Assembly: GCA_022818135.1 (NCBI GenBank)
Contig: JAFMSR010000002.1
Coordinates: 28,341,003-28,405,002 of the forward strand
Reading direction: 5' to 3'
Origin: Saxidomus purpurata
Lineage: Eukaryota > Mollusca > Bivalvia > Venerida > Veneridae
DNA length: 64,000 bases
Under the pieces are notes generated by a model that worked only from the letters and a program-made list of their open reading frames with translations, did not search any database and was not told the origin of the DNA. The position numbers and the translations under genes were made by a program. Below are positions 33,001 through 48,000 of this stretch, piece by piece (positions within the stretch are counted from its first letter, which is position 1; every line of letters begins with the position of its first letter).

Positions 33001-36000
33001 CCCAAGAATGTTTACGGATGTAAATCTAGAAACTCAATTTTTTATTTTTTATTTTATGCGGGCGTGGGGGGGGGGGGGGGGCATGCCCTCAAACCCCCTA
33101 GAAAACATGTGCCTACAAATTGTATTTGCCCAGCTACGCCTCTGGTTTAATATGTTTATGAAATATAATTTCCAGTAAAAACCTGTGCGGCCGTTGATAT
33201 AGCAAACGGAACAAGAAGTCCACTACAATCGCAGTATAATTACAATACTGACGTCACATATTCTTGTGACGTTGGTTTCATACACTCAAGTGGCGATATT
33301 GTTCGCACGTGCACGGATAGCGATAGTTGGAATGGAACTGAACCGATTTGTGAAGGCAAGTATAGTAAAAATGTGTTTGAAATTTAAAGGACGGGCCATA
33401 AATGCGTCTATGCGACTTTAATTATAAAATTGATAATTGTATGGCAGACAAAATACTTACACTTTAGAGGGTGTGAAATCTAAATGAAATATAACATCTT
33501 TCTGTTGTATCTTATAAGAAAACTTCAATTTTCCATTGTCATGTATAGCGGCGAATGTATCAAACACAACGTACCTACCAGGCGTCTTTTAATGACGGCG
33601 ACGTCGTGACGTACCCTTGTGACATAAGCTACAAGCTAACAAACATAATACGCTGTACAGTTCCAGACTAAATTCACGAATGCTCCCTCATTGGATGTCT
33701 GTATCGTTTCATTTATCTTTTTTAGGTTATAACTAGATCTACTACGGACTTGTTATATCTTGCAACTTATTGAATGTTTTCGCCCCGCAGCTAACTCTTG
33801 GATGTCAACGACTAATTTTAATTTGCCGTTTGTTTAATCTGCTTATGAAATATTACAGTTTGCCCTACTTTCCAATCCAATCAAATGCCCCTATTTCATT
33901 CAAAAAAGCTATTTGTATTCTCCATATTGACTCAATATCCCCAATATGAAAATACTTATTTCACTTATTTTTCCAAAAAGTAAGACTGTGACATCACAGA
34001 GCTAAGCTCCGCCCTAAATCTCTATATATTTCAATACAAATATTGTCTGTAGATGGGAAAACTGTAAGCCGGTTATAGGTCCATATTACAGAAATAAAAA
34101 AAACTTATTGCATCGGTTCGCTAACGCTTCCTCGCAATAAATTTGTTAATTCCTGTAATATAGACCTATAACCTATACTTATTTGCAGTAAAAACCTGTG
34201 CGGCCGTTGATATAGCAAACGGAACAAGAAGTCCACTACAATCGCAGTATAATTACAATACTGACGTCACATATTCTTGTGACGTTGGTTTCATACACTC
34301 AAGTGGCGATATTGTTCGCACGTGCACGGATAGCGATAGTTGGAATGGAACTGAACCGATTTGTGAAGGCAAGTATAGTAAAAATGTGTTTGAATTTTAT
34401 ATGACAGGCATGAACTTATCAGGTATATTTTGAAAACTTCCTTTCTCCTAATTATCGGCTGTTAAGACTGTTTTTTTTTAATTTAAGTAGATCTGGTCTA
34501 ATAACATATTAATTGCCTTTAATCATAGAGCTATTTCATGATTATTTCCCCTTCTGCTATCCGGGTTTCTTGAAATTATAAAACAAAATACTAGTCCGTT
34601 AGCCTAAACGAATACAGTTCAATACCTATCATTAATACTAAATCCAGATTGGCCGATAGCGATCACGTGTGTAAAAATATTTATCCAATAGGAGCTTGTA
34701 GTCATGACTAAAATTTTTTTGCGAAGCGGTTTTGTCTTTTTTACGTTGACATAAGAAGCAAATTTAAAATATATGATATTATTTTTCTAGGCTCTATCCT
34801 TTTATATTTCACAATCACGGCGAAGTAGTCGTTAGTGTACCGGCTACTTCTATCTTAAATTAAAAAACCTAACCCCCCCAAAAAAGCCCGGCCTCGTGGC
34901 ATCATCCCAAACATTTTTGTGTAAAAGGAAAAATGAAATGAAATGCGTTTTAAAACATAGTTTGTTTTAATATCAAGGTGAAAGTGTCAAATCGGAATGA
35001 AATACAATCCCGACTGATATCTCCTATGGTATTTTTACGGACTTTATTTCGTAAAAACGTGAACAAAAATGATCGTTTCAGTAAAACAAGTATTCATAGA
35101 TGACACGTTTAATTTTTTTATCTTTATATTAATTATTAATCGAAAAAAAGTAGTTTTAAAAACAATTTAACTTTTTTCACTTAAGGTATTGAATGACATG
35201 TCGGTGGGTAGATACCGTAATTAGTACAAAATATAAATCATTATATATTTGCTGGATTTAATACACCTTTTAATATATTCGTTCCTTCTATTCTTTTTTT
35301 AAGATGTCCTCTGTTCATCTAATGACATCACTTTCGGTACAAAGTTGCCAGCATCTTCCACTGTTGTCTTCAACACATCAGTGACGTACACGTGTGACGT
35401 GGGCTATGAAATAACGAGTGGCGACGCTGAACGAACTTGCCAAACCACCGGTGATCTTTCCGGGACCACCCCAGTCTGCTCTAGTAGGTTTTCATAACAC
35501 ATCAATGCTAGCTATGAATACTTCAATGAAATGCTTATTGTGTAGGATATTCCAAGGTTGAGTCCGTTTTACCAACAGTTTCACAACAATCCACCGCTAT
35601 ATTTCAATAAACCAATGAAAAACATAAAATAAAGTGATGAAAATTAAGAATGACTTTAAAGTTACAATGGCTTCATTTAATATATTAGAACAGGTTTCCG
35701 TAAAGAGAAATTTTACGATTATTGTAATAGAGTATTGCGGATTTAATACACCTTTTAATATATTCGTTCCTTCTATTCTTTTTTTAAGATGTCCTCTGTT
35801 CATCTAATGACATCACTTTTGGTACAAAGTTGCCAGCATCTTCCACTGTTGTCTTTAACACATCAGTGACGTACACGTGTGACGTGGGCTATGACATAAC
35901 GAGTGGCGACGCTGAACGAACTTGCCAAACCACCGGTGATCTTTCCGGGACCACCCCAGTCTGCTCTAGTAGGTTTTCATAGCACATCAATGCTAGCTAT

Positions 36001-39000
36001 GAATACTTCAATGAAATGCTTATTGTGTAGGATATTCCAAGGTTGAGTCCGTTTTACCAACAGTTTCACAACAATCCACCGCTATATTTCAATAAACCAA
36101 TGAAAAACATAAAATAAAGTGATGAAAATTAAGAATGACAATGGCTTCATTTAATATATTAGAACAGGTTTCCGTAAAGAGAAATTTTACGATTACTGTA
36201 ATAGAGTATTGCGGTACGTGAAACTGTATAGTGCTAATAAATCAAGTTTATGTAATAGAGTAATGCAACCTTTATAATATATCCTTCTGATGTTTAATTC
36301 CTTATTACATCCATGGTTTACAGTAAAGCAATGTAGTTCGGAGGCTGTACCAAATGCTTCTATGTCGCCCAGTATTACAACATTTGATTACAACACAACG
36401 GTGATGTACGCTTGTGACGCTGGATATAACCACACTGGCGGAGACCTCAGTAGAACATGTCAGGCGGATACAACGTGGTCCGGTGCAGCACCAATATGCA
36501 CAAGTATAGTCAAACTAATTTTATTGCCTTAAGCATTTTATTATCCAAATACAAACTACAGTAAACAATCTACCCAAGGGTAAAAAACTTTACTAAAGTG
36601 TAAAATCTTTACCAAAGTGTACAAACTCTGCCGAAGAGTAAAATCTTTACCAAAGTGTAAAAACTCTACCAAAGTGTAAAACTCTACCAAAGAGTAAAAA
36701 CTCTACCAAAGAGTAAAATCTTTACAAAAGTTTAAAACTCTACAAAAGTGTAAAATCTTTACCAAAGTGTAAAACTCTACAAAAGTGTAAGCACTCTACT
36801 AAAAAGTAAAAACTCTACCAAAGTGTAAGTGTTAGAGACAGTTAGTCAAGGGTATTATCAAAAGTGGCAACTTAAAGCAGACGGCTGCTTTTGACAGATG
36901 TATTTAATATAAATTTCTAATTGGTAGAGAAGAAGAATGTTTAAGGATATGAAGCACTACGTGCTAGAACTTTCTGTAGTAGTTACGGTATTGTAGTTTA
37001 GGTCAATGTGTTAAAGATTGAAGTTTAGCTATAGTTAAACAACTTGCAAAATAACACGCTGTCATATCTCAACAAACGCTTTGTTCAGCAAGAAATATGG
37101 TGATACGTCTTTCATTATTTTTTGCAAAATAGGCCATTGAAACGTCCTAAATTTTCTTTTCAAACTGAAATAATTATATTATTGACAAAAAATAAAATGT
37201 AAATATCAAACTTAAAACATTCTTTCAAAAATTACAATAACACTTGCATAGACAAACATTTCAACGATATAAATCGATGAGCAAAACATTATTTTGAACT
37301 CGGTTAGGAATTTTAATATTTGAATAATCCCATGTAACATTCGTGTCATGTAAACAATAATTAAGAATTCAAAACTCTGTCAATACAATATATTTTTGAA
37401 CTTTCAACACAGAAACCGCTTTCTTGTATGATAAAGATAATTATACGTATGTTTAATTTAAAGAAAGCGATGTCTGACATTAAAATGGACCAGGTAAAAC
37501 TCGCTCAGAAGATTGCATGCAATATGTAGATATGTTGTAATTGATGTTGCAATTGAGCCACGCTGTGGGAAAAACAACTTACTCAGAACAGTCCAATTAG
37601 TCCAGTAAAGCAATACAGGCCCTATTTGGGAACTGTCTCTTGTTTATTTCGACGATTTCATTTGGTAATCACATTCTTAGACCTGTTTTCGTTTACTTTT
37701 CTGCAGTCATTACATGTATCGAATCTGCTAATGCTACATTTGCGACAAAGTCCCCGATTCAACCAAGCTATGACTACAGCAAACAAGTGACGTACACGTG
37801 CGACACTGGCTTCAATCATGACAGCGGAGACCTTACCAGAACTTGCACAGCGGATGGAACATGGAGCGGCGCTTTACCTGCTTGCACAAGTATGTCATAT
37901 TCAAACGTACGATGCTTTCTTAAAACAGTACCAGGAGCACATTACAAGTAGCTCTTATTTTACATAGAAAAATATCTTACCGGAGGAAATGACCTGTATT
38001 TGTATCAAAAACAATACTTATTTTGCTTTTTAAATTGATAAGTACTAGTTCTGGCTTCCAAAACTCTAAATGCAGCTATTTTTATATTTTATTTTTCGTC
38101 AGGTGCGGCTTTAGAGTTTTGGATCAGCCCTATTACGAATCTTTACCACAATAACAGAGCATGCAAATGTTCATCTAATGTACGTTGAGTAGGGAAATAT
38201 GGACATGTTAGGATCATATATTTATTTATTCATCTTTTCAAACCAATTAAGATGTTCTACAACCAAAGTTGACAACAAAAACATCGATTTTTCAAACCTA
38301 CATCATTGTGTTTACCTTTACAACGGACATTCCAAATACCTGCTATCGCGAGATCTCGTATTATGCAATAACACTCACTTTTCATGTAGTTCAGTACGCT
38401 TGATATTTTCCTTCTGTTAAGTGTTTAGATGATAAAAAGGACGAATGTAAATATAAAATAGCATTTAACACTATGTTTTTTTATTTCGAAAGAAATTTAC
38501 TTTATTTTCGGCGCAGAACAGACCCTGAAAGTTTTCGCGCCAAAACGCACGTGGTCATGTAAGTAAATAAACTGTCCCCGTGACCTCAATCGGAACCTTC
38601 GGCGATTTCCCGATTTTACAAAGGTTCTTGGGAATGGTCACGTGATAATTGTCAAATTGGCAAGATGGCGGCAAATTGGTGAAAATTCTGACCCACTCGA
38701 AAAATTTGTTGTGCTTTACGTTAAATAGATGAAATTTTATATTCAAATTTGGCAAATAAAAAGATTATAGTCTGATTAATAAAGTTATTTATTGTTTTCA
38801 CTCATTTCTCAATGAGAAAATTCTGAAATGCGAGCGTGTCAGATTTCTGACACGATTATTGGTATGATTTCTCTACGGAGTAAGCTTCAGCGTACCCGTT
38901 CTGTCAACCATATAAACCGGGCGCGCTGAATTTGCTTTAGCTAGATAAGTACATGTTTGAAATATAGCGCCTCAGTCTGTCAAATATTTCTCCATCTGAG

Positions 39001-42000
39001 CATGAATAGAAGATTAAACGTACTCAGTCAGGCATCGCGACTGCGTGTTTCAACAGAAAACACCGAAAGCGAGACACAAGCTTCATTTGGTATTAACGAA
39101 CACTATACATGTATTGCTATTTACAAGGTATAACTAAATTTATTATGTTTCTTCTTTCAGTTGCGACATGCCCAGCTCCTTCTACTGTTGCATTTTCGTC
39201 ACTTTCACCAGTCGCCGACCCATATGTTTACAACACGCTGATAACATACACTTGCAATATTGGCTACGAACTAACAAGTGGATCGCTGATGCGCACGTGT
39301 CAAGCGAACGGCGCGTTTAGTGGGTCTGCACCAATCTGCACCAGTAACTTTATATCCTTGCTCTTTTATATGGCTTATACGACAGTTTTATTTGCATTTT
39401 TTGTAAACTTTTCGAAGAGTGCACATTATACACGCTTTTTTTAGTCGCCGCCAACGTCAGAACATGTTTATATTAGAAAAGCTAAATATTAAATGCAAAT
39501 TTAAGCGTTAATCTTCTGATTTTTTTTCATTCGTTGACACTGTGAAATTTCAATAAGAAATTTCTATCATTTTTTGCTGTGCAAGGCAGCTAAACTTGCT
39601 CGGTCTTGTGAACAAATAAAAGGCTTAAGTTTGTAAAATTTAAATATTTTAATAAAACCATTTTGATATAATGGTACTCTTTTAAGAAGTTTGGGTAGCT
39701 GCCCAACTCGACAAGAAGTAAATATTCCTTCTGTATTCCTTTAAAGCAATATTTCTAAGTATTTTCTTATAGATGAAGAGGTTTACACCCTTTCTAAACA
39801 GAATGAAATAATTATGTAAACCTTCAAAGATTTTGGTGAAATAGGTTTCTACTGAGGCCAGTTACTACCTGAACTGAAAGTATTTCTATGGACAAAGGCC
39901 AACTTACAAACCTTCTTTGTCTATCTTTTTCAGTCAGAAAATGTGCTAAGGAAGTTGTTCTTGACGGGACCATTAGTCCTGACCTGGCGTTGTATATCTT
40001 TAACACATCCGTAACATACACGTGCAACCTCGGTTTCAATCACACTTCCGGTGACCTGATGAGGACATGTGATGCCAATAGTACATGGACAGGCACTTCA
40101 CCAGTTTGTACAGGTAACTTTACTTAACGAGAAATATTGTAAATAGACAAGCCATGTAAAAATCACTTTCTACAGGCAGTTGGTTGGCACTGTACACAAC
40201 TGTGTGTGTTAGACCACTTTTGAAGAAAATTGGACTTGAACTTGTATTCTCAAATTATAGACCTGTGAGTAATCTATCGTTTTTATCAAAACTGATTGAA
40301 AAAGCAGCTCTGAAAATACTAAATAAACATGCTGATCAGTATGACTTACTACCTACAAACCAATCCGCCTACAGAAAATACCACTCCTGTGAATCTGCTC
40401 TACTGCGATTAGTTAATGATCTGTTGGCAGCCATGGAAAAACAAGAAGTTACAGCGCTAATCGCGATTGATCTCAGTGCCGCGTTCGACACTGTGGATCA
40501 TGATATACTCGTCGACGTGCTACAGAAGCAGTACGGCGTGAGCGGTTCAGTGCTCAGCTGGCTTGATTCATACCTTCGTCCGAGGGCGTCGCGTGTGTGT
40601 CAACTCGGCGGTCTCAGCTCCACGGCAACTAGAGTGCAGTGTCCCCCAGGGTAGTTGTTTAGGGCCTTGGCTCTACCTAACGTATGCGGGAACCTTGTTT
40701 GACGTGATTCCATCTGGATTATCGGTGTATGGATTTGCTGATGACCATACTGCAACCAAACGTTTTAAACCGACTGAAGAAAATAGTGAAATTTCTGCAA
40801 TCGCTGAATTAGAAAATGGTGCGATTGATATCAACAACTGGATGAACGCTAATAAACTCAAGATGAACTCATCGAAAACAGAATTCATAACATTTGGAAG
40901 TGCTCAACAACTCGAAAAGTGTCACCTAAAATCCATTTGTATTAACGGAGATAAGATCAACTCCGAGGAGTCCATTAGATATTTAGGCGCATTTCTAGAC
41001 CAAACACTAAATTTCAAGGAACATGTCAAACGAAAGTGCCGTACTGCAATGTTAAACTATCTTAGAATAAAACGTATCCGAAAAACCTCACCAAAGAAGC
41101 AGCTGAAATACTAGTTATAGCACTCGTAAGTCACACTTGGATTTTGCAAGTCATTCTTTATGGGTATCCGATTTTGAATTGAAAAAAATGCAACGTATTC
41201 AAAACATGTGCGCTAAGTTAGTTCTGCAACGAAAGAAATTTGACAGTTCAAGGCAAGCATTGTTCGACCTTCACTGGCTGCCCATCAAATCTAGAATCGA
41301 ATATAAAATTTGACTTTTGTATACAATTGTTCAATCGGTCATGCTCCAAAAACCTTTCTGAACTCCTAACCAAACAAGTACCAAATACCCGACTACGTTC
41401 AGCTAAAACCTCTGAGAACTGCTACGTTATTCCATTCAATAAAAAGAAAAACATTTAGTGACAGAAGTTTCGGAACTATTGGTCCAAAATTGTGGAATCC
41501 GCTGCCATTAGAGTTGAAACAATCTAAGAATATTGATGTATTTAAGAGAAATCTTAAAACACATTTTTTCAGAAAGTTTGAATTACTATTTTAAAAGTCT
41601 GAAATGAGATAAACATGAGTAACGTATAACTGATGACTGACAGTGTGATGAATGTGCAATGTAAATGAATGTTTTATTCTTTTTAATCTATTTGTAATCA
41701 AGTTACATGTATGTACATGTATGTAAATAATCTTATCTCATGCTACATGTATATCAATCAGTTTTATCATTTTATGGTCTCTGCAATTTTTTAAAAATAT
41801 GTTAATTGGAATTGTATGTAAAAGCTTTTATTTCATTTGATGTTGATCCACATATTCTTATGCATTAACAATTTTATTCTTATTATTTATATGTACTGTA
41901 CAACGCCGTTGAATATTGTTAAATAGAAACAGGCGTTTAATTAAATAAAAAGTTTCAAGTTTCAAGTTTCAAATGTTAGCAAAACTAAGCATTCTTTTCT

Positions 42001-45000
42001 GCATTCACACACAAACCATATGCATTTATATCTATCTTCTAGTATGTTATTTTTTTCTGTAAAATAGCGTTACAAGTTTTTTCAAAAATAAGTATAACAA
42101 AAGAGATTATATTCAAAATTATTACCACATTGTACATGTAATGAAAATCAAGGGCCCGTAGGTCCTTACCAAAAGCTGCTCATGACCAAATACACCCAAT
42201 TAATCCAAACAGACTTTCAGTTCTGTTTTAACTCCTGAAACAATGGCTACTGGTGCTTTCAGTGACATTGTAAGCTAAATTGGTGTCTGCAACAGTTATT
42301 TGTTCGAATCTTGACAGTGGAGGAAATTGACCGTGACGGTCTTGCCCCGCTGTGCGAGTACTGAGTATCCGTCTTAATTATAGGAAAAGGGTTCCAGTGT
42401 AGTTGATATAAGACGAGTTAACACAAGTCTTACAAATCAGGTTTAAATTAATTTTGCTCAAACTAAACTAAACTAAACTGAATTGAAATCAACTAAAACT
42501 AAATAAGGTAAATGAATCTGAATTGGCTGTAAGATGTCACAACTGAACTTTTCTTTTGCAGTGGCTGCATGTCTACCATTGCCTGTAACCAACGGAGTAT
42601 ATAACCCTCCAGATATAACGACGTCGTTTGGCTCTTACATTACATACACGTGCAACCTCGGCTACTATATAGGCTCGGGTGATGCTAACAGAACATGTCT
42701 CCCTGACGGAAGCTGGACTAACACACTTCCTACATGCCCTCGTAGGTCATTTACTGCCAAATGATTTGTAGTATTAAGTTTTGCAAAATATGTTTGCCGA
42801 TAGGTTTTCTTATGAACAACGAAAAAGGGTATTTCGTTTTCCCTAAGAAAATGCCTTTACAATTTTCTGTTTTTTTTTCCGTGTGATATGGTCACATTTA
42901 TTGTAATCTTTCGTTATTATAAAACATGTATTTTGAAAAAGTGAAGAGAGAGTTCATGGCAACAAATTAGCTGCGCTTATAGTTACTGTATAGTTTCGGC
43001 CGATGTGTATGCTAGCCTAAAACATAATTCATATGAGATACTTATTTTACATTTAAGTTGTACGATGTAACGCCCCGGGTCACATTCCTTTCTCCACACA
43101 CACGCCACCAGGTGCACTTTACGATTACAACACTGTAATAACGTATACATGCAATCTGGCGTACAATCACACTGCCGGCAATCTGATGCGTACCTGTAAG
43201 GAGGATTTCACTTGGTCTGGTACAGAACCCAACTGCACAAGTACGAGCCTTTTTTGTCTTCTTTCAGAGCAGTAAAATTCAGACAAAATGAGATTAAGGT
43301 ATTTATTACATCAGGTGTCATACACAGAATATTAAAATCTGTTTTATACGAACATTTACACCATAAATAAACTTACCTAAAATATACTCCGGACGGCAAA
43401 AGTTCGCTTGTAGAATCTATTTAATGATAACATGAATAATTAAACTTAAAGTGAAATTAAACCCTTTGTCATTAGTTGCTGCTTGCATCCAAGAAGATTC
43501 TACGTACATGGTAACGACCCCTGACAAGATTCTTCATGAATTTAATGACGTCATAATTTACCATTGCATTCTGGGATACAACCATAGTTCCGGTGATTTG
43601 AATCGAACGTGTCTAACTGATGGCATTTGGACTGGGATTAAGCCAGAGTGTGTTAGTAAGTAAACAAAGCCAGGTACCAGTACAAATAATTAAGTTTACT
43701 TAAGACAAACATTTTTATTAATGTATGCTGGTTTGTAAGGCGTGATGAAGGATGACTTACCGAGCCCATACACCTATGAAATGGATAATCAATGGGCTAC
43801 CTGGTAGCTGAAATATTTTTTAAAAATCGTCTTTTTAGTGACTCTAGAAGAAGTCCTTTTTGGACGATTGTTTTGTACAGTATGCTGACTACATTACACA
43901 ATATCGTCTTTAAAAATGCGATGCATATAACTGTCTTATAGGATTAAGATTACATGAACTGAAAGTTGTTTTACTCAAGATTTACATCTTTTCTTATACC
44001 AGTAACATGACATCTTTATATTTAATTCTCTGTAAGAATATAATTTTTGTTCTAAATCTTTCAATATGTCTATGCGTATATACATTTGTAGTTGTAACAT
44101 GTGCTAAACCAAATGTCCCTGCGCATGCGTCAATTACTCCGGATGTGACTGAAGTTAACTACGACACATATATCACCTACGCATGTGACCTTGGGTACAA
44201 TCGCACGGATGGAGATGAAACAAGGCGGTGCACAGAAAATGCGACATTTGAAGGAGTTGAAGCTAACTGCACATGTACGTTAAAATACATTCAATATTTT
44301 CAAATAATACATGCTCGTACTTGCTATGGACTGAAGAAATGACAAAATACATTCAATATTTTCAAATAATACATGCTCGTACTTGCTATGGACTGAAGAA
44401 ATGACATACCATATCAAAACATAGGTATCTGTGTTTACTTAAACTGGACACCGCAATTAAATGTTTTATTTGCTTATTTAATAAACCAATGCCTTTCTAC
44501 TAAAATTTCAAAAGTGACTAAATCTTTTAAGAAACTGCTTGAAATCATTTGTCAAATTCAGTTTCATTTCGTACAAATGATACCCTTTTGCTAAATGAAA
44601 CTAATGCGGTACAATGGGTTGAGGTTGTTTTTTTTTAGTTCACCGGACCACGAAGTGATTATGGTAAGCTTCGAGGATCAGTGGATGTCCGTCGTCCGTC
44701 CGTTGTACTTCGTCCACAATTGCTTCGAATGAATTCTTCTCATAAACCACTTAATGGAATTTCATCAAACTTGGTCCCTCTTGAATTTGTTCAAATGTTT
44801 AGGTCGGCTGAACACCATGGCCACCAGAGCTAAAAGTTAAAAAGATCTTAGAAAATAAGCAATAGCGCAAGACCCAGAGCTTAGATATTTGACTTATAGC
44901 ATGGACCTCCTCTACCAATATTGTTCAAATTATGACCCTGGATCAAAAATAACCCCGCCCTGGGGGTTCTTGATTTTACATAAGTTTCTATAGTAAAAAA

Positions 45001-48000
45001 AAACAAAACCACAAGGCCCAGAGCTTAGATATTTGGCATGTGGCATTGCATAGTAGACTTCTACCAGAATCGTTCAAATCATGACCCCGGGCTTTCTTAA
45101 ATGTGTTCTTCTCCAAAACTTAAAGGCTCAGGGCTTATATGTTTGGCCTCTACAAAGATTGTTCAAATCATGATCCCAGAGTCAGAATCGATCACGCCTT
45201 GGGGCGTTTTACATTGCATTTGTTTGTACATTTTAAAATGATTTTAACTTGAGATATATAGAGAAATCTTGAAAAAACTTATTGTGTCAGACCACGAGAC
45301 CCAGAGCTTAACGATTTGGCTTGTAGCATTTCCTAGTGGTCTTATACCATGATTGGTGAAATTATATCCCTTTGGTCCGTGTTGGACCCTCACCGGGGTC
45401 ACTTTACCTTCCGACCTACTTTCTTGCTCAGTTAAGCTACAACAATGAAATTTGAACTATATAGATAGTTTTGTATGCAGATTTCAGCTTTGATCTTGAC
45501 TGACATTGACCTTGACATACTGACCTACTTTCTCATGCTGTAGCTTCAAAATCAGACAGTAGGTAAGTGTGTCAAGGTGACCTTGGACCATGTATACAGT
45601 TTTGCATTTTGAGTTTAAACTTCGACTTTGGCTGACCTTGACCCTTTGACCAACTTCCCTTTTTTTGAAGCTACAGCAATAAAATTTGAACCATATGTAC
45701 AGTTTTGAATGCAAATTTCAAACTTTGCTGAAATTGCCCTAAGGCCTATTTATTGTTTTTCAAGCGAGAGAGATGAAATTTGGACTATTTGTTTAGTTTT
45801 GCAAACATATTTCCAGATTTCCTATGCCTTATCTTGATTATGACCTTTTGGCCTACTTTTTTCTTATAAAGCCCAATGATAGATAAGCGATATAGGGCCA
45901 GCATAGCTCTTTTGTCTAATATGTTTGCCTTAACCGATTGGATGAGTGTACCAACTAATTGCATTTGCTTGTTTACAATTGTATTGGAATTATCTAATTT
46001 CAGTTTCATAAACTTTACAAATAACACTTTGTTAAAATGACATTTGATTTTCGTAATGCAATCTGATGATAATGGATTTTGTTTGTTTAAAAACTTAAAC
46101 AATTACTCTATCTTTTTGTGCAAGGAGACGAGGCTATGGCATTGATCTCGCATTCAATGCAAGTGCGCTGATTTGAAAATTAATGCAGCTTGCACTGGTA
46201 TAATACATCATGTATTACTAGCGGTCTCAACATAGTTATCTTTGTGGCCAATACTTAATAATTTAAGTCATGAAAAATATTTAATTTCCCTCCTGATACA
46301 TCAACGTCATGTCACCCAAGCATAAACGAAATTTTAGGTGGTGGAGGAGAATTATTCATAAGGAGAATACCATTGTTAAATTTTTATACTTGTAAGCAAT
46401 CTGAGCGCTGTTACTTTGTTTCAGTGGTAACGTGCGATCCACCGGCGGCGATCAGTGATGGCACATATAGTCCAATACTTGTTGAGCATGATTATAACAC
46501 GGTCGTGATATTCACCTGCGACTTTGGATACTACCACTTCAGCGGAGACCTGACCCAAAGATGTGACGAGAATGCTAATTGGGTTAATCCAAAACCTTTC
46601 TGTGAAAGTATGATTTCATGTTTATTTCCAATGAGTCATTAGTCTAAGACTGTTTACAGTCCCGGTCGACCACGGAAGCCACAGGTCCTTTTAAAGATTT
46701 TATGCTATATGCAATTTGCTCCTGGCTATTCCAATACTAACATGCACCAGTAAAAGTATGATTTTAGTTTCTGTCTGTCCAAATATGAGTATAGTTTCCC
46801 TTCTTCTCAAATGCCTGCTTAGGAGCACTTTTTATATATAATGTTAAAGATTGCTTAAACAGTGTGATTTACTTTCTAATAACTGTTTTCAAGTACATAT
46901 TCATGCTAAAAATGTCAGTTCTCTCAATGGTGAGCTACATTCAAGCCCCATTCTATGGCCAAGGTGTTAATGGCACATTTGTATCTCAAACTGCTTGGTC
47001 GTCATGTGCTGGACCTCGTTGACGATACATTTTATCAGTTCATCCCAGGACAGTTGTAGGTAAACTTTCTACTGTTCGTGCAGCCCAAAAGGTTACGACA
47101 GAGTTTCAGTAACACACCATCAGGAAGAAAAAAACTGAAACTTGACACGAAGCCTCTAGCTTTGCTGGAGTCAATTACGCTATTGAAAATTTATGTTGTA
47201 CGCCTTTACTGTTTATAGTTTTGGTCAATTTACATTTGTCTTCTACAAATCCAGTTGTTAAATGTTCGAAACCTATGGAAGCCCATACTACAGTATCGCC
47301 TGACCTGTCACTGTATAATTTCAACACTTCTGTTACCTCATCGTGTGTAATTGGATACAATCTCACCAACGGGAATGCGACGCGAACATGTCTGCATACG
47401 GGCCAATGGGGTGGTACACCGCCAAATTGCACAAGTAAGAACTTTCAATTTTTGCATCTATTTCATACAACTGCGCAAATAATAGCCACACATAGGTTTG
47501 TTTTTCATATTTCACCCGTTTAAAATGTTACTTTCTTTAGTAGAATAACAAGTATCGCCACTTTTAATGAAATTTATTATTTATAATGTGACACATGCAA
47601 ATTAACACTGAAATACATTATAGAGTTACAGTCCAGTTCAAATCGAACACTTACGTTAGTTTCAATAACTTATTTCAATCGATTAAATTCAGTTTCTACC
47701 TCTTTCAGTCAAACCTTTGACTTTTCAGCAGATGTTTTCCCAGCTGACTGATAACACGTTTTTATGCAAACCATTTTTTTATGAAATAATATTATAGTTG
47801 TTGAATGCGATGCCCCTCCACCTGTTCCTTTAACATCTCTTGTTCCGGTATCTACTGTGTATGTGTATCTGGACACACTTACCTACACATGCTACACCGG
47901 ATATGAAGTAACCAGCGGAAATGACGTCAGAACATGTACAGAAACTACTGAATGGACAGGATCATTTCCAAATTGCACAAGTAAGCACTGGGGGTATTTA

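Larger units (their letters stand above)
35254..36212. repeat. 485-bp tandem duplication carrying CCP exons 4 and 5
   Basis: GGATTTAATACACCTTTT at 35254 recurs at 35739. Both units share the exon, its acceptor and about 240 bp of following intron. Differences are a few substitutions and an 11-bp deletion in the second unit near 36139. Confidence 0.92.

Noticed and set aside
47175..47432. Minus-strand open frames opposite CCP exons (also at 47892-48146, 53315-53497, 54668-55012)
   Set aside because: Shadows of CCP exons on the plus strand, repeated because the exons are repeated.
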